Assembly: GCA_002842345.1 (NCBI GenBank)
Contig: PHCU01000020.1
Coordinates: 1 to 39,055, forward strand
Direction: 5' to 3'
Length of the DNA: 39,055 nucleotides
DNA from: Betaproteobacteria bacterium HGW-Betaproteobacteria-12
GTDB taxonomy: Bacteria > Pseudomonadota > Gammaproteobacteria > Burkholderiales > Rhodocyclaceae
Shown here: one piece after another, positions 11,104 through 19,077 of the stretch
Layout of the letters: each line of letters begins with the position of its first letter
Position numbering within the stretch: position 1 is the first letter of the stretch
Position numbers and translations under genes: made by a program
Notes under the pieces: generated by a model
What the model was told of the DNA's origin: nothing
Database searches by the model: none
What the model saw: only the letters and a program-made list of their open reading frames with translations

Positions 11104-11966
11104 GCGCTCGCCGATTGAATCTCCCATATCTATCCGGACGCGGGTTCACGCTGGTCGAGGCAGTCGTCGTCATCGCTATTGCCGGCATCATCGCGGCCAT
11201 GCTGGCGGTGTTCATTCGGGCGCCGGTCGAGGCCTATATTGACACCACCCGGCGCGCCCGCCTGACGGAGCTTGCCGATACTGCGCTGCGGCGAATGGCG
11301 CGTGACTTGCAGGCGGCCTTGCCGAACAGCGTGCGGATCACCGCCGTCGGCGGCAGTACCTATCTCGAGTTTATCCCCGTCGTTGGCGGGGCGCGCTACC
11401 GCCAATATCCGACCGCGGGCAGTGCCGGCGACGTACTTGATTTCGCTACGACCGATAGCGCGGCGGATTTGCTGGGGCCTGTGCCTGTCTATGGCGCCGG
11501 CCTGGGGGCGGTTGTCTTCAACCTTGGCCCAGGCAGCGGTGCCGATGCTTATGCCGGCAATAACCGAGCTGCCGTTACGTCTGCCAATGCGGTAGATGGA
11601 TTGTTCAGCAACGATGCTGCGCCGCATACGCTCACTTTTGCCGCCGTGCAGTTTCCCCTGGCCTCTCCGGGAGCCCGCGTGCACCTGGTGAACACCCCTG
11701 TGACCTACGAATGTGTGCCGAATGCCGCTAATCCGGCGCTTGGCGTCTTGCGGCGCCATGTCGGGTATGGGTTTTTCGTCGCTCAGCCGACGCCGCCGGC
11801 CGCGGCTTCCAGCCTCCTGGCCGCACAGGTTGCCGAATGCAATCTAACCTATGATCCTGACGTCACCCGCATGCGCACCGGTCTGGTGACGCTGTGGTTG
11901 CGCCTTGAGGAGTCTGGCGAATCGATTCGCCTGGTCCATCAGATGCATGTGGAAAACGCGCCATGA
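11100..11966 (+). CDS. mshO: MshO minor pilin (GspJ-like)
   Basis: Prepilin of 288 residues, cleaved at GRG/FTLVEAVVVIAIAG, with Glu5 present. The following ADTALRRMARDLQAALPNSVRI segment is typical of GspJ/PilW-type minor pilins and of MshO. The remaining 230 residues are a large globular domain, much larger than the major pilin, which suits a tip position. ATGA overlaps join it to mshD before and mshP after. Confidence 0.87.
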   Translation: MSARRLNLPYLSGRGFTLVEAVVVIAIAGIIAAMLAVFIRAPVEAYIDTTRRARLTELADTALRRMARDLQAALPNSVRITAVGGSTYLEFIPVVGGARYRQYPTAGSAGDVLDFATTDSAADLLGPVPVYGAGLGAVVFNLGPGSGADAYAGNNRAAVTSANAVDGLFSNDAAPHTLTFAAVQFPLASPGARVHLVNTPVTYECVPNAANPALGVLRRHVGYGFFVAQPTPPAAASSLLAAQVAECNLTYDPDVTRMRTGLVTLWLRLEESGESIRLVHQMHVENAP

Positions 11967-12430
11967 GCCGTCATCCGACGATCGCCGTTCGCCACCCGGT
12001 ATTTGACCGGAGGCGGGGATTTGCGCTGCCGTCGGCGATCTTCCTGTTGGTGATTCTTTCCCTGCTCGGGGCTTTCATCGTCCAGATTTCGACCAAGCAG
12101 CAGGTCGGCCATGCCGCCGATGTGCGCGGATCGCATGCCGCACAGGCGGCGCAGGCCGGCGTGGAGTGGGGGTTGTGGCGCCTCTTGCGTCAGGATGCCT
12201 GCGATGCTCCGACATCATTCAACCCCGGCGGCGGACTGAGCGGCTTCACGGTGACCGTCAACTGCCTGCCGAACGGCATGGCCACGAGCAACGACGAAGC
12301 CGGCAATGCAGTCATCGTCCGGCGGATCGTCGCTACGGCGTGCAGCGAACCGGCAGCCGGAGCCTGTCCCAACCCGGCGCCGGGGGCGAATTATATCGAG
12401 CGTCAATTCTCCACCGTGGCGGTGCAATGA
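11963..12430 (+). CDS. mshP: MshP pilin-like protein (GspK/PilX-like)
   Basis: A 155-residue protein with a prepilin-like site RRG/FALPSAIFLLVILSLLGAF. Position 5 of the mature form is Ser, so the conserved Glu5 is missing. This is a known feature of GspK-type pseudopilins, which cap the fibre and accept no subunit above them. The QAAQAGVEWGLWRLL segment is typical of MshP/PilX. Several Cys in the C-terminal half may form disulfides. The start overlaps the mshO stop as ATGA. It lies just before the surface protein gene mshQ. Confidence 0.85.
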   Translation: MSRHPTIAVRHPVFDRRRGFALPSAIFLLVILSLLGAFIVQISTKQQVGHAADVRGSHAAQAAQAGVEWGLWRLLRQDACDAPTSFNPGGGLSGFTVTVNCLPNGMATSNDEAGNAVIVRRIVATACSEPAAGACPNPAPGANYIERQFSTVAVQ

Positions 12431-12458
12431 GCGAATCAGTACATGAAGGAGCGGTGGC

Positions 12459-15400
12459 ATGAACCGAGGCTCTCTGGCTGTTTGGGCCAGGCAACTGTTG
12501 CGGTCGATAGCTGGCCTGTTGCTGATTTTCTCGATGTCGGCGGCCCTGGCGCAGATCAGTTATGTGGCCTCGACCAGCGCCGATGGCGGCAGTAGCGCCC
12601 AAGGCAGCATCACGCTTGCCCGTCCCGCCGGTGTGCTGTTCGCCGATCTGCTGATTGCCCAGATCTCGGTCAACCCTGCCAGTGCGTCGATCTCGGCGCC
12701 GAGCGGCTGGACGCTGATTGACGAGGTCGTCAGTGATCGCGTCCGGCAGCGCCTGTATGCCCGTTCGGTTGCCAACAGCGAGCCGGTCAGCTATACCTTC
12801 TCGCTGGCCCCCTCCGCACGGGTGGCGGCCGGTGTCGTGGCGATGCGTGGGGCCGAGGTGATTTCGCCGGTTTTTTCCGCCTACAGCGAACGGATTGGCA
12901 GTTCGACACTGGCGACTGCCGACGAAGTCTCAGTGGCAATCGCCGGATCGGCGCTGGTTGCCTTCTTCGGTGCCGACAATGGCAATAACGCCCTGACAGC
13001 CAATCCGGCGTTGACGCAGGCCTTTGCCGATCAATCCGGCGCCGGCCCGAATGGCGTTTCAATCGTTGCCGGCTACCAGTTAGGCATGGTGATCGGGACC
13101 ACCGGCACGCGTTCGGCATCGATCGGGAGTGCCGTTGACTGGGGGGCGCAGATGGTCGCCTTGCGACCCGCCGTGCAGACCTGTTTTACCGATAACTTCA
13201 ATCGCGCCAGCCTGGGCGCGGACTGGGCCGTGGCCCGTCGCAATGGCACTTTCGATCCAGCTATCGTCAGTAACCGGATGCGCATGACGCAGGCCGCCGG
13301 AAATCAATCGACGGCAGCGACGTTGCAGCGCCTCGTGCCGGCCGATGGCAACCTGGTCACGATCGAGTTTCAACAGTATGCCTATGGTGGCAACGGCGCA
13401 GACGGCATCGTCTTCGTCCTCTCCGATGCCAGCGTCACACCCCAGCCGGGTGCCTATGGCGGTTCGCTCGGATACGCCAACAACGCTAGTCTGAGTGGCT
13501 TTGCCGGGGGCTGGATGGGCGTCGGTATTGACGAGTACGGCAATTATTCGCGAACCAACGAGGGGCGGCGAGGCTTGCCTCCGGGCTGGACGACACCCAA
13601 TGGCATCGTGGCGGTACCGGCTACTTCCCCATTACGCCCGGATGCGGTCGTCGTGCGGGGGTCAATGCCGAATTACTACTTCATCGCCGGCACCAATAGC
13701 TTGGCGCCAGGTCTCGATGTCACCGCCAGCGGTGCCACGGGGCCGGGCCATTCTTACCGGCTGACCGTCGATTCACGCGTCGCTGGCGAGGCCTGGGTTA
13801 CGGTCGAGCGCAATACCGGTAGCGGCTATGTGGTCTTGATACCGCGCTTCAATATTCTTGCAGCGACCAGCGCCCAGCAGGATTCCAGCGGCGCCCGCCG
13901 GACACCGGAAAATTTCCTCATTTCGATTACCGGCAGTACCGGGGGAAGTACGCACAATCATGAGTTGGATAACCTCAATATCTGTGCGCTTGCGCTGCTG
14001 CCGTTCACTGCCCAGATCGACCATTTCCGCTTCTATCATGATGGTTCAGCACGGGCTTGCCAGGCTGAGCCGGTGCGCTTGCTGGCTTGTGCCGATGCGG
14101 CCTGCAGCAGCCTCTTCGCCGGCAGTGTCGCCGCCACGCTGGCTTCGGCTGGCGGCCAGTGGCAGGATGCCAGCGGCAATGATCTGTCCGGCAATGTCGT
14201 CAGTTTCTCCGGTGGGGCGGTCAACCTCCAGTTGTTGCGCAACTCGACCGGAGCGGAAACCCTCGCGGTCTTGGCCAGCACGCCGCCAACCAAGCCGCTG
14301 TCCGTACCGAAGTGCTACAACAGCGCGACGAACGCCCAGTTCACCAGTTGCGGCCTGAACTTTAGCGATACGCAGAGCTTTACCTTCGGTGTGCCGCCGG
14401 CATCGGCGATTCCAGTGCAGGAGGCCGGGGTCGAATCGGCGGCGGTGCGCATCAAGGCAACGAGTTCCAGTTGCGGCGGCGGGACGCCGACGGCTTTCCG
14501 CAATCAGGTGCAGCCCATCCAGTTCGCCTTTGCCTACCTCGATCCGTTGCAGGCAACCGTTGACGGACTGATTGCTGTCGCTGCCAACCGACCGCGTCTC
14601 TATCTGGATCCCTGGGAAGGCAACAGCGGCGGAGTACCGAGCAATTCGACGCAAAGCTTTCAACGACTGGACTTGACCAACATCTCGCTCAACGTCTATT
14701 TCAACAACAGCGGCGAGGGGTATTTCCAGATTGTTTATCCCGATGTCGGACAGTTGCGCTTGTCGGCCACCGGGACAGGCAGCATTGCCGGGAACAGTTC
14801 CTTCGTCGTCAAGCCTTGGGAATTCATGGTGGACAACGTCTTGCGCACCGCTGACGGCGTGCTCAATCCGGCAGCGGCAGATGCCGCAGGGGCTGCCTTC
14901 ATCGCCGCCGGCGACGATTTCTCCCTACACGTCACGGCGCGTAATGCGCCGCACAAGATTACCAATGGTTCCGGCAGCAGCGTTACCAATCCCGTGGTGA
15001 CGACGCCTTATGACCGGACGGCCAAACTGTTCGGCAAGGAGCAGACGGCTGAAGGCGTTCGTCTGGCCAGCGATGCTGCCGCGCTGCAACCTGCCGGAGG
15101 CGCCAATCCGGCGTTGGCCAATGCCGATATTCCGGGAGGCAGCTTCGACAGCGGCGCCAATCTGGGCGTAGCCAGCGTGAGCAATTTGTCCTGGCCGGAA
15201 GTCGGCATCATCAGCGTGCAGCCCCGCATACTCCCGACGGGGAGCGAGACGAGTGGGGATTACCTGGGAGCCGGTGATGTCACCCGTTATACCAGCCCCA
15301 ATATCGGCCGTTTCCACCCCAAGGAATTCGCCCTGGCCGACATCGTCTTTGCCAATCGCCAGGCGCTGGCTTGCTCGCCGGTATCCACCTTCAGCTATTT

Positions 15401-16286
15401 CGACGAGGCGATGGGTCTGGATTTCGCCCTTGAGGCCCGAAGCAGTTCCGGCAGCATTACGCGCAACTATGCCGACGCCTTCGCCCGGCTCGGCCTGCCG
15501 GCCGGCGGTCTCACCCTGAACTTCGCCGCAGCACGTCCGGCACCGGCTTTCGCCGCCTTGGCGGCAAGATTGGCGCCAACCGGTTTTGCCGGAAACTGGC
15601 CGGCCGTTGGCGCGATCGACGGCGGCAGGGTCAGTCTCTCCGGACAGGTGGCGATTTCCAGCCTGAATACGCCGTTGGGCAACCGGGTGACACCGGACGG
15701 TCCTTACCTCGGGACGAAAATCGGCCTGGCGCCGCAGGATAGCGATGGCGTCCGCATCGCCAGCTACGATCTGGACAGCGACAACTCGGGGGGCGCCGGT
15801 GGGCCGGATCGCCGGGCGGTAGCGACCACCGACTTGTATTTTGGCCAGTTACGCCTGATGCCGGCGATTGGTTCCGAACGGCTGCCGCTGGCCATGAGCG
15901 CCGAGGTGCAGCGCTGGATGGGGACCGGTTTCGTGCCGAACGGCGATGATTCGTGCACCAGCATCCCGCTGGCCCGGCTGGGCTTGCGCGATTGGGCCGG
16001 AAACCTCAGTGCCGGCGAGACGGCGATCGTTTCCGGTGCGGCGAACTTCGCAGCCGGTCGCACTACGCTTCGCCTGAGTGCCCCGGGGGCCGCCAACAGT
16101 GGGCGGGTCAATGTTACGGCGGATCTCGCCGGCGCCAGCCTAGCCTATCTTGGTGGCCGGTGGACCGAGTTGCCGGCCGTTGTCGAAGCCACGCCGACCC
16201 GGTTCGACGACGCTCCCTGGGCGACGGCGGCCTTCGGCCTGTACCGGGGGGTAAACCAGGTGATCCATCGGCGTGAGAACTATTGA
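12459..16286 (+). CDS. mshQ: MshQ: large secreted lectin-like / DUF6701 protein of the MSHA locus
   Basis: A 1275-residue exported protein. The signal peptide ends SAALA/Q at about residue 31. Three parts follow. Residues 32 to about 240 are a beta-rich module I cannot name. Residues 242 to about 508 (from CFTDNFNRA) look like a concanavalin-type lectin/LamG domain with GADGIVFVLSD and GVGIDEYGN. From about 519 (HFRFYHDG) to the end is the Cys-containing DUF6701 region typical of MshQ. GGAG lies before the ATG. It has no anchor at its end and no TonB or sorting motif, so it may be carried on the pilus or bound to the outer surface. Its function is unproven in any species; an adhesin role is inference. 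Confidence 0.87.
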   Translation: MNRGSLAVWARQLLRSIAGLLLIFSMSAALAQISYVASTSADGGSSAQGSITLARPAGVLFADLLIAQISVNPASASISAPSGWTLIDEVVSDRVRQRLYARSVANSEPVSYTFSLAPSARVAAGVVAMRGAEVISPVFSAYSERIGSSTLATADEVSVAIAGSALVAFFGADNGNNALTANPALTQAFADQSGAGPNGVSIVAGYQLGMVIGTTGTRSASIGSAVDWGAQMVALRPAVQTCFTDNFNRASLGADWAVARRNGTFDPAIVSNRMRMTQAAGNQSTAATLQRLVPADGNLVTIEFQQYAYGGNGADGIVFVLSDASVTPQPGAYGGSLGYANNASLSGFAGGWMGVGIDEYGNYSRTNEGRRGLPPGWTTPNGIVAVPATSPLRPDAVVVRGSMPNYYFIAGTNSLAPGLDVTASGATGPGHSYRLTVDSRVAGEAWVTVERNTGSGYVVLIPRFNILAATSAQQDSSGARRTPENFLISITGSTGGSTHNHELDNLNICALALLPFTAQIDHFRFYHDGSARACQAEPVRLLACADAACSSLFAGSVAATLASAGGQWQDASGNDLSGNVVSFSGGAVNLQLLRNSTGAETLAVLASTPPTKPLSVPKCYNSATNAQFTSCGLNFSDTQSFTFGVPPASAIPVQEAGVESAAVRIKATSSSCGGGTPTAFRNQVQPIQFAFAYLDPLQATVDGLIAVAANRPRLYLDPWEGNSGGVPSNSTQSFQRLDLTNISLNVYFNNSGEGYFQIVYPDVGQLRLSATGTGSIAGNSSFVVKPWEFMVDNVLRTADGVLNPAAADAAGAAFIAAGDDFSLHVTARNAPHKITNGSGSSVTNPVVTTPYDRTAKLFGKEQTAEGVRLASDAAALQPAGGANPALANADIPGGSFDSGANLGVASVSNLSWPEVGIISVQPRILPTGSETSGDYLGAGDVTRYTSPNIGRFHPKEFALADIVFANRQALACSPVSTFSYFDEAMGLDFALEARSSSGSITRNYADAFARLGLPAGGLTLNFAAARPAPAFAALAARLAPTGFAGNWPAVGAIDGGRVSLSGQVAISSLNTPLGNRVTPDGPYLGTKIGLAPQDSDGVRIASYDLDSDNSGGAGGPDRRAVATTDLYFGQLRLMPAIGSERLPLAMSAEVQRWMGTGFVPNGDDSCTSIPLARLGLRDWAGNLSAGETAIVSGAANFAAGRTTLRLSAPGAANSGRVNVTADLAGASLAYLGGRWTELPAVVEATPTRFDDAPWATAAFGLYRGVNQVIHRRENY

Positions 16287-16431
16287 GCGGGATCGTTGGT
16301 AACGGTGCAAGAGAATTGTGTGCTGAAGAATCAGCCCGTCGGCGGAATCATGGGTATCGTGTTTTGCTAAATCCATTGATAAATAATGAGTTAGTGGATA
16401 TCCTTCGTAAAAAACATGAGGTGTTGGAATA
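16287..16431 (+). promoter_or_regulatory. intergenic gap with promoter candidate for mshI-N
   Basis: This is the largest gap inside the msh locus and is AT-rich in its second half. TTGATA (16376-16381) and TATCCT (16399-16404) are 17 bases apart and match the sigma-70 hexamers 5/6 and 4/6; the start would lie about 20 bases before the mshI ATG. No terminator is evident after mshQ, so read-through from mshE is also possible. It suggests a second transcription unit for the machinery genes. Confidence 0.4.
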
Positions 16432-17358
16432 ATGTGGCCGAAGTTCGGGGCAAAGTTCGAGGAGGGGTGGATGGCGCTGGTCCGTCGCGGTGCGCGGCTA
16501 GATCTTGCACATGTCATTGCACCTTCCGGGAAACGTCCGCAAATAGAGGCTTTCGACTCCTTTGCCCTCGGCTGCGATGAAACCGATGCGCTGCTCAAAC
16601 TGCGCCAGGCGCGGGGGCTGAAGCGCTTCCGCTGCACGACGCTGCTGGCGCAGAGCGGCTATAGCCTGATCCAGATCGAGGCGCCGGCGGTTCCCGTGGA
16701 GGAGCGCGCACAGGCGCTGCGCTGGCGGCTGAAGGATGCTGTCGATTTTCCGGTGGATACGGCGGCTCTCGGCGTCGTCGACATACCCACTGAAGGCAAT
16801 CGCCAGGCCAGTGTTTTCGCCATCGCGGCTCCCGTCGCGGTAATAGGCGAGCAGATGACCCGTTTTCAGCAGGCCAAACTGCCGCTTGAGGCGATCGATG
16901 TTCCGGAAATGGCGCTGCGTAACGTCGCTGCCTTGTTCGAGGAAGCCAATCGCGGTCTGGCCTTCCTCATGCTGAACAACGACGAAAGCCTGCTGGTTAT
17001 TACCTACCGGGGTGAGCTTTGCTTGTCGCGGCGCATAGAGATGAGCGCCGCCGCTGTCTCGCCCGACGATCTCGACCGCCGGCTGCAGATGCGCGAACGG
17101 CTGGCGCTGGAATTGCAGCGGACGCTCGACAACTTTGACCGGCAGTTCGGGTTTGTTTCCGTCTCGCGCCTGATCGTGGCGACGGAGAAGGATAGCGCCG
17201 GCCTGACTGCCGCCCTTGCCGAAAACCTGTATATCCCCGTAGTGGCGATGAATCTCGCCGATGTCGCCGATTTCGCCGCGTTGCCCGAATTGCAGCAGCC
17301 GGAACGGCAGGCTCAGGGGGTGCTGGCAATTGGTGCGGCACTGAGGACGGCAGCATGA
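16432..17358 (+). CDS. mshI: MshI (PilM/GspL-like cytoplasmic alignment protein)
   Basis: A 308-residue soluble protein with the actin-like PilM/MshI layout: an ALRWRLKDAVDFPVD stretch at about 95-110, IDVPEMALRN near 158 and LALELQRTLDNFDRQF near 222. It should form the cytoplasmic side of the inner-membrane alignment complex with the two single-span proteins that follow. It starts with ATG behind a GAGGTG placed rather far upstream. The stop overlaps the next gene as ATGA. It has no signal peptide or membrane span, unlike full-length GspL. Confidence 0.87.
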   Translation: MWPKFGAKFEEGWMALVRRGARLDLAHVIAPSGKRPQIEAFDSFALGCDETDALLKLRQARGLKRFRCTTLLAQSGYSLIQIEAPAVPVEERAQALRWRLKDAVDFPVDTAALGVVDIPTEGNRQASVFAIAAPVAVIGEQMTRFQQAKLPLEAIDVPEMALRNVAALFEEANRGLAFLMLNNDESLLVITYRGELCLSRRIEMSAAAVSPDDLDRRLQMRERLALELQRTLDNFDRQFGFVSVSRLIVATEKDSAGLTAALAENLYIPVVAMNLADVADFAALPELQQPERQAQGVLAIGAALRTAA

Positions 17359-17999
17359 GCCAGCAGATCAACCTGCTGCTGCCGGAACTGCGCCCGCGCT
17401 TCGACTGGCTGGGACTGCCGGTTGTCGTTGGGGCGGCGATTGCCGGTATCGTCCTGCTGACCCTGCTCATCCAGTATCAATCTTTCCGCGAAAACCACCT
17501 GAAAGGCCAGGCAGCAGCCATTGAGGGGCAGTTCCTCAATCTGCAGCAGCAGGCACAGTTGCTCGGTCATACGGTCGCCAACCGCAAGCCGAATGCCTCG
17601 CTGCCGCTGGAAATCGCCGCAGCCCGGGCCGGCGTCGCGCAGCGTCGCGAGGTTCTCGACTATGTCGCCCAGGGAACGGGTGAGAGCGCTGGAATCTATT
17701 CCGGACTGCTGCAGGGATTTGCCAATCAGGCCGGTGATGGCGTCTGGCTGGTCGGCTTCTCGTTGGCGCCCAATGCGCTGGAAATCAAGGGCCGCCTGCT
17801 CGATCCGGCTATCCTGACCCGCTACATCGATCGACTGAACGGCGAGCCGGCGTTTGCCGGTCGGCGTTTTGCCGCACTCGAGATGAAGGGGGTCGATCCT
17901 TCGGCACTGCCCGTGGCCCAGGGCAAAATTGCGCCGCCGTCTCGGTATACCGAGTTTGTCCTGCGCAGCGAGGCAGCATCGGTGGGGGCCAAACCATGA
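17355..17999 (+). CDS. PilN-like MSHA biogenesis protein (MshI2 type)
   Basis: A 214-residue bitopic inner-membrane protein. It begins MSQQINLLLPELRPR, matching the PilN/GspL start that binds the PilM-like partner, then has a membrane span at about 19-40, a coiled stretch to about 75 and a small periplasmic ferredoxin-like domain. ATGA overlaps link it to mshI and to mshJ. In Vibrio this role is often not given a separate letter; some genomes name it mshI2. Together with MshI it reconstitutes what GspL does as one chain. Confidence 0.82.
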   Translation: MSQQINLLLPELRPRFDWLGLPVVVGAAIAGIVLLTLLIQYQSFRENHLKGQAAAIEGQFLNLQQQAQLLGHTVANRKPNASLPLEIAAARAGVAQRREVLDYVAQGTGESAGIYSGLLQGFANQAGDGVWLVGFSLAPNALEIKGRLLDPAILTRYIDRLNGEPAFAGRRFAALEMKGVDPSALPVAQGKIAPPSRYTEFVLRSEAASVGAKP

Positions 18000-18697
18000 G
18001 CGCATTGCGTGAACAATGGGCGAGTCTCCAGAACAAGTACGCAGCCCTGTCGCGGCGGGAAAAGCTTCTGGTCGCTTTTGCCCTGATCCTGGCCCCGTTG
18101 CTGGTCGCGGAAACGCTGATTGCCGAACCGCAACGCAAGCGGCTTGCAAAACAGGAAAGCACGCTGGCCCAGCAGTCGGCCGCCGCTGCTGATTTGCAGA
18201 CCCAGGTGCTGGCACTGCAGAAACAATTGCAGCTCGATCCCGATGCCGGCGCCAAGGCCGAACTGGCCGCACTGAACAAAGACCAGGCGAGACTCGAGAG
18301 CGAGTTGGAGAAACTGGATGGCACGCTGGTCCGGCCGGAGCAGATGAACGAGTTGCTCGAACACCTGCTGGCTGGCCACGCCGGCCTGCGCCTGTTGAGC
18401 CTGAAAACGCTGAAGCCGCAGAGTGTCCTGGGCAAGGTCGAGGCGGCTGGCGACAAGGGGGGGCAACCCGGAGCCGCCAAAACACCAGAGGAACGTTTCG
18501 ATCTCTATCGCCATGGCGTCGAGATCCGCCTGGAGGGGAGCTTTGTCGAGCTGCAGGCCTATCTTGCCCAACTCGAGCAGTCGCCGCAGCGTCTGCTGTG
18601 GGGGCAGCTGCAGTATGAAGTGAGCGAATATCCGAAGGCGGAGATGAGTCTGTTGGTCTATACCCTGAGCGCGGATCGGTCATGGCTGGCCTTGTGA
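17996..18697 (+). CDS. mshJ: MshJ (PilO/GspM-like)
   Basis: A 233-residue bitopic inner-membrane protein with a short cytoplasmic start containing SRREKLLVA, a span at about 24-41, a coiled coil from 45 to 122 rich in Gln, Ala and Leu, and a C-terminal periplasmic domain. This is the GspM/PilO plan. A run of seven G lies at 18457-18463, within codons for a Gly-rich turn. The end overlaps mshK by 16 bases. Confidence 0.85.
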   Translation: MSALREQWASLQNKYAALSRREKLLVAFALILAPLLVAETLIAEPQRKRLAKQESTLAQQSAAAADLQTQVLALQKQLQLDPDAGAKAELAALNKDQARLESELEKLDGTLVRPEQMNELLEHLLAGHAGLRLLSLKTLKPQSVLGKVEAAGDKGGQPGAAKTPEERFDLYRHGVEIRLEGSFVELQAYLAQLEQSPQRLLWGQLQYEVSEYPKAEMSLLVYTLSADRSWLAL

Positions 18698-19077
18698 ATA
18701 CTGCCAGTCTCCTCGCTTTGTTGAGCCTCGTGCCATTCAGTGCTGCTCTGGCCGCGGCTGATCCGACCCGCCCTCCAGCCAGTTGGCTGAGCCAGGCTGA
18801 GGCGCCCACCGGAGTTGCCGGAACAAGCCTGCGCTTGCAGTCGGTGTTGCTGCCCCAGCGCGGTCGGCCGGTGGCGATCATCGGTGGGCAGACGGTGCCG
18901 CTCGGCAGTTACGTCGGCGTTGCCCGGCTGGTCAGCCTGACCGAACGCGAGGCCGTTCTGCAGGGGCCGGACGGGGTGACCCGGCTGTATCTGACACCCG
19001 ACGTAGACAAACGGATGATCGTGGCGCCGGCAGCCAATAAGGCGCGGCAGGCCGCGCAAGGGAAGGAAAAACGATGA
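18682..19077 (+). CDS. mshK: MshK (periplasmic, GspC/PilP-like linker)
   Basis: A 131-residue exported protein. The signal peptide ends at about 24 (AALAAA), and the mature part begins with DPTRPP, the motif seen at this point in MshK and related PilP/GspC-type proteins. A small beta domain follows (LQSVLLP, AIIGGQTVPLGS, VTRLYL), then a basic Lys/Arg-rich end. In the pilus machine it should link the inner-membrane complex to the secretin. The ATG at 18682 lies inside mshJ and the stop overlaps mshL as ATGA, so three genes are coupled. Confidence 0.84.
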   Translation: MAGLVNTASLLALLSLVPFSAALAAADPTRPPASWLSQAEAPTGVAGTSLRLQSVLLPQRGRPVAIIGGQTVPLGSYVGVARLVSLTEREAVLQGPDGVTRLYLTPDVDKRMIVAPAANKARQAAQGKEKR

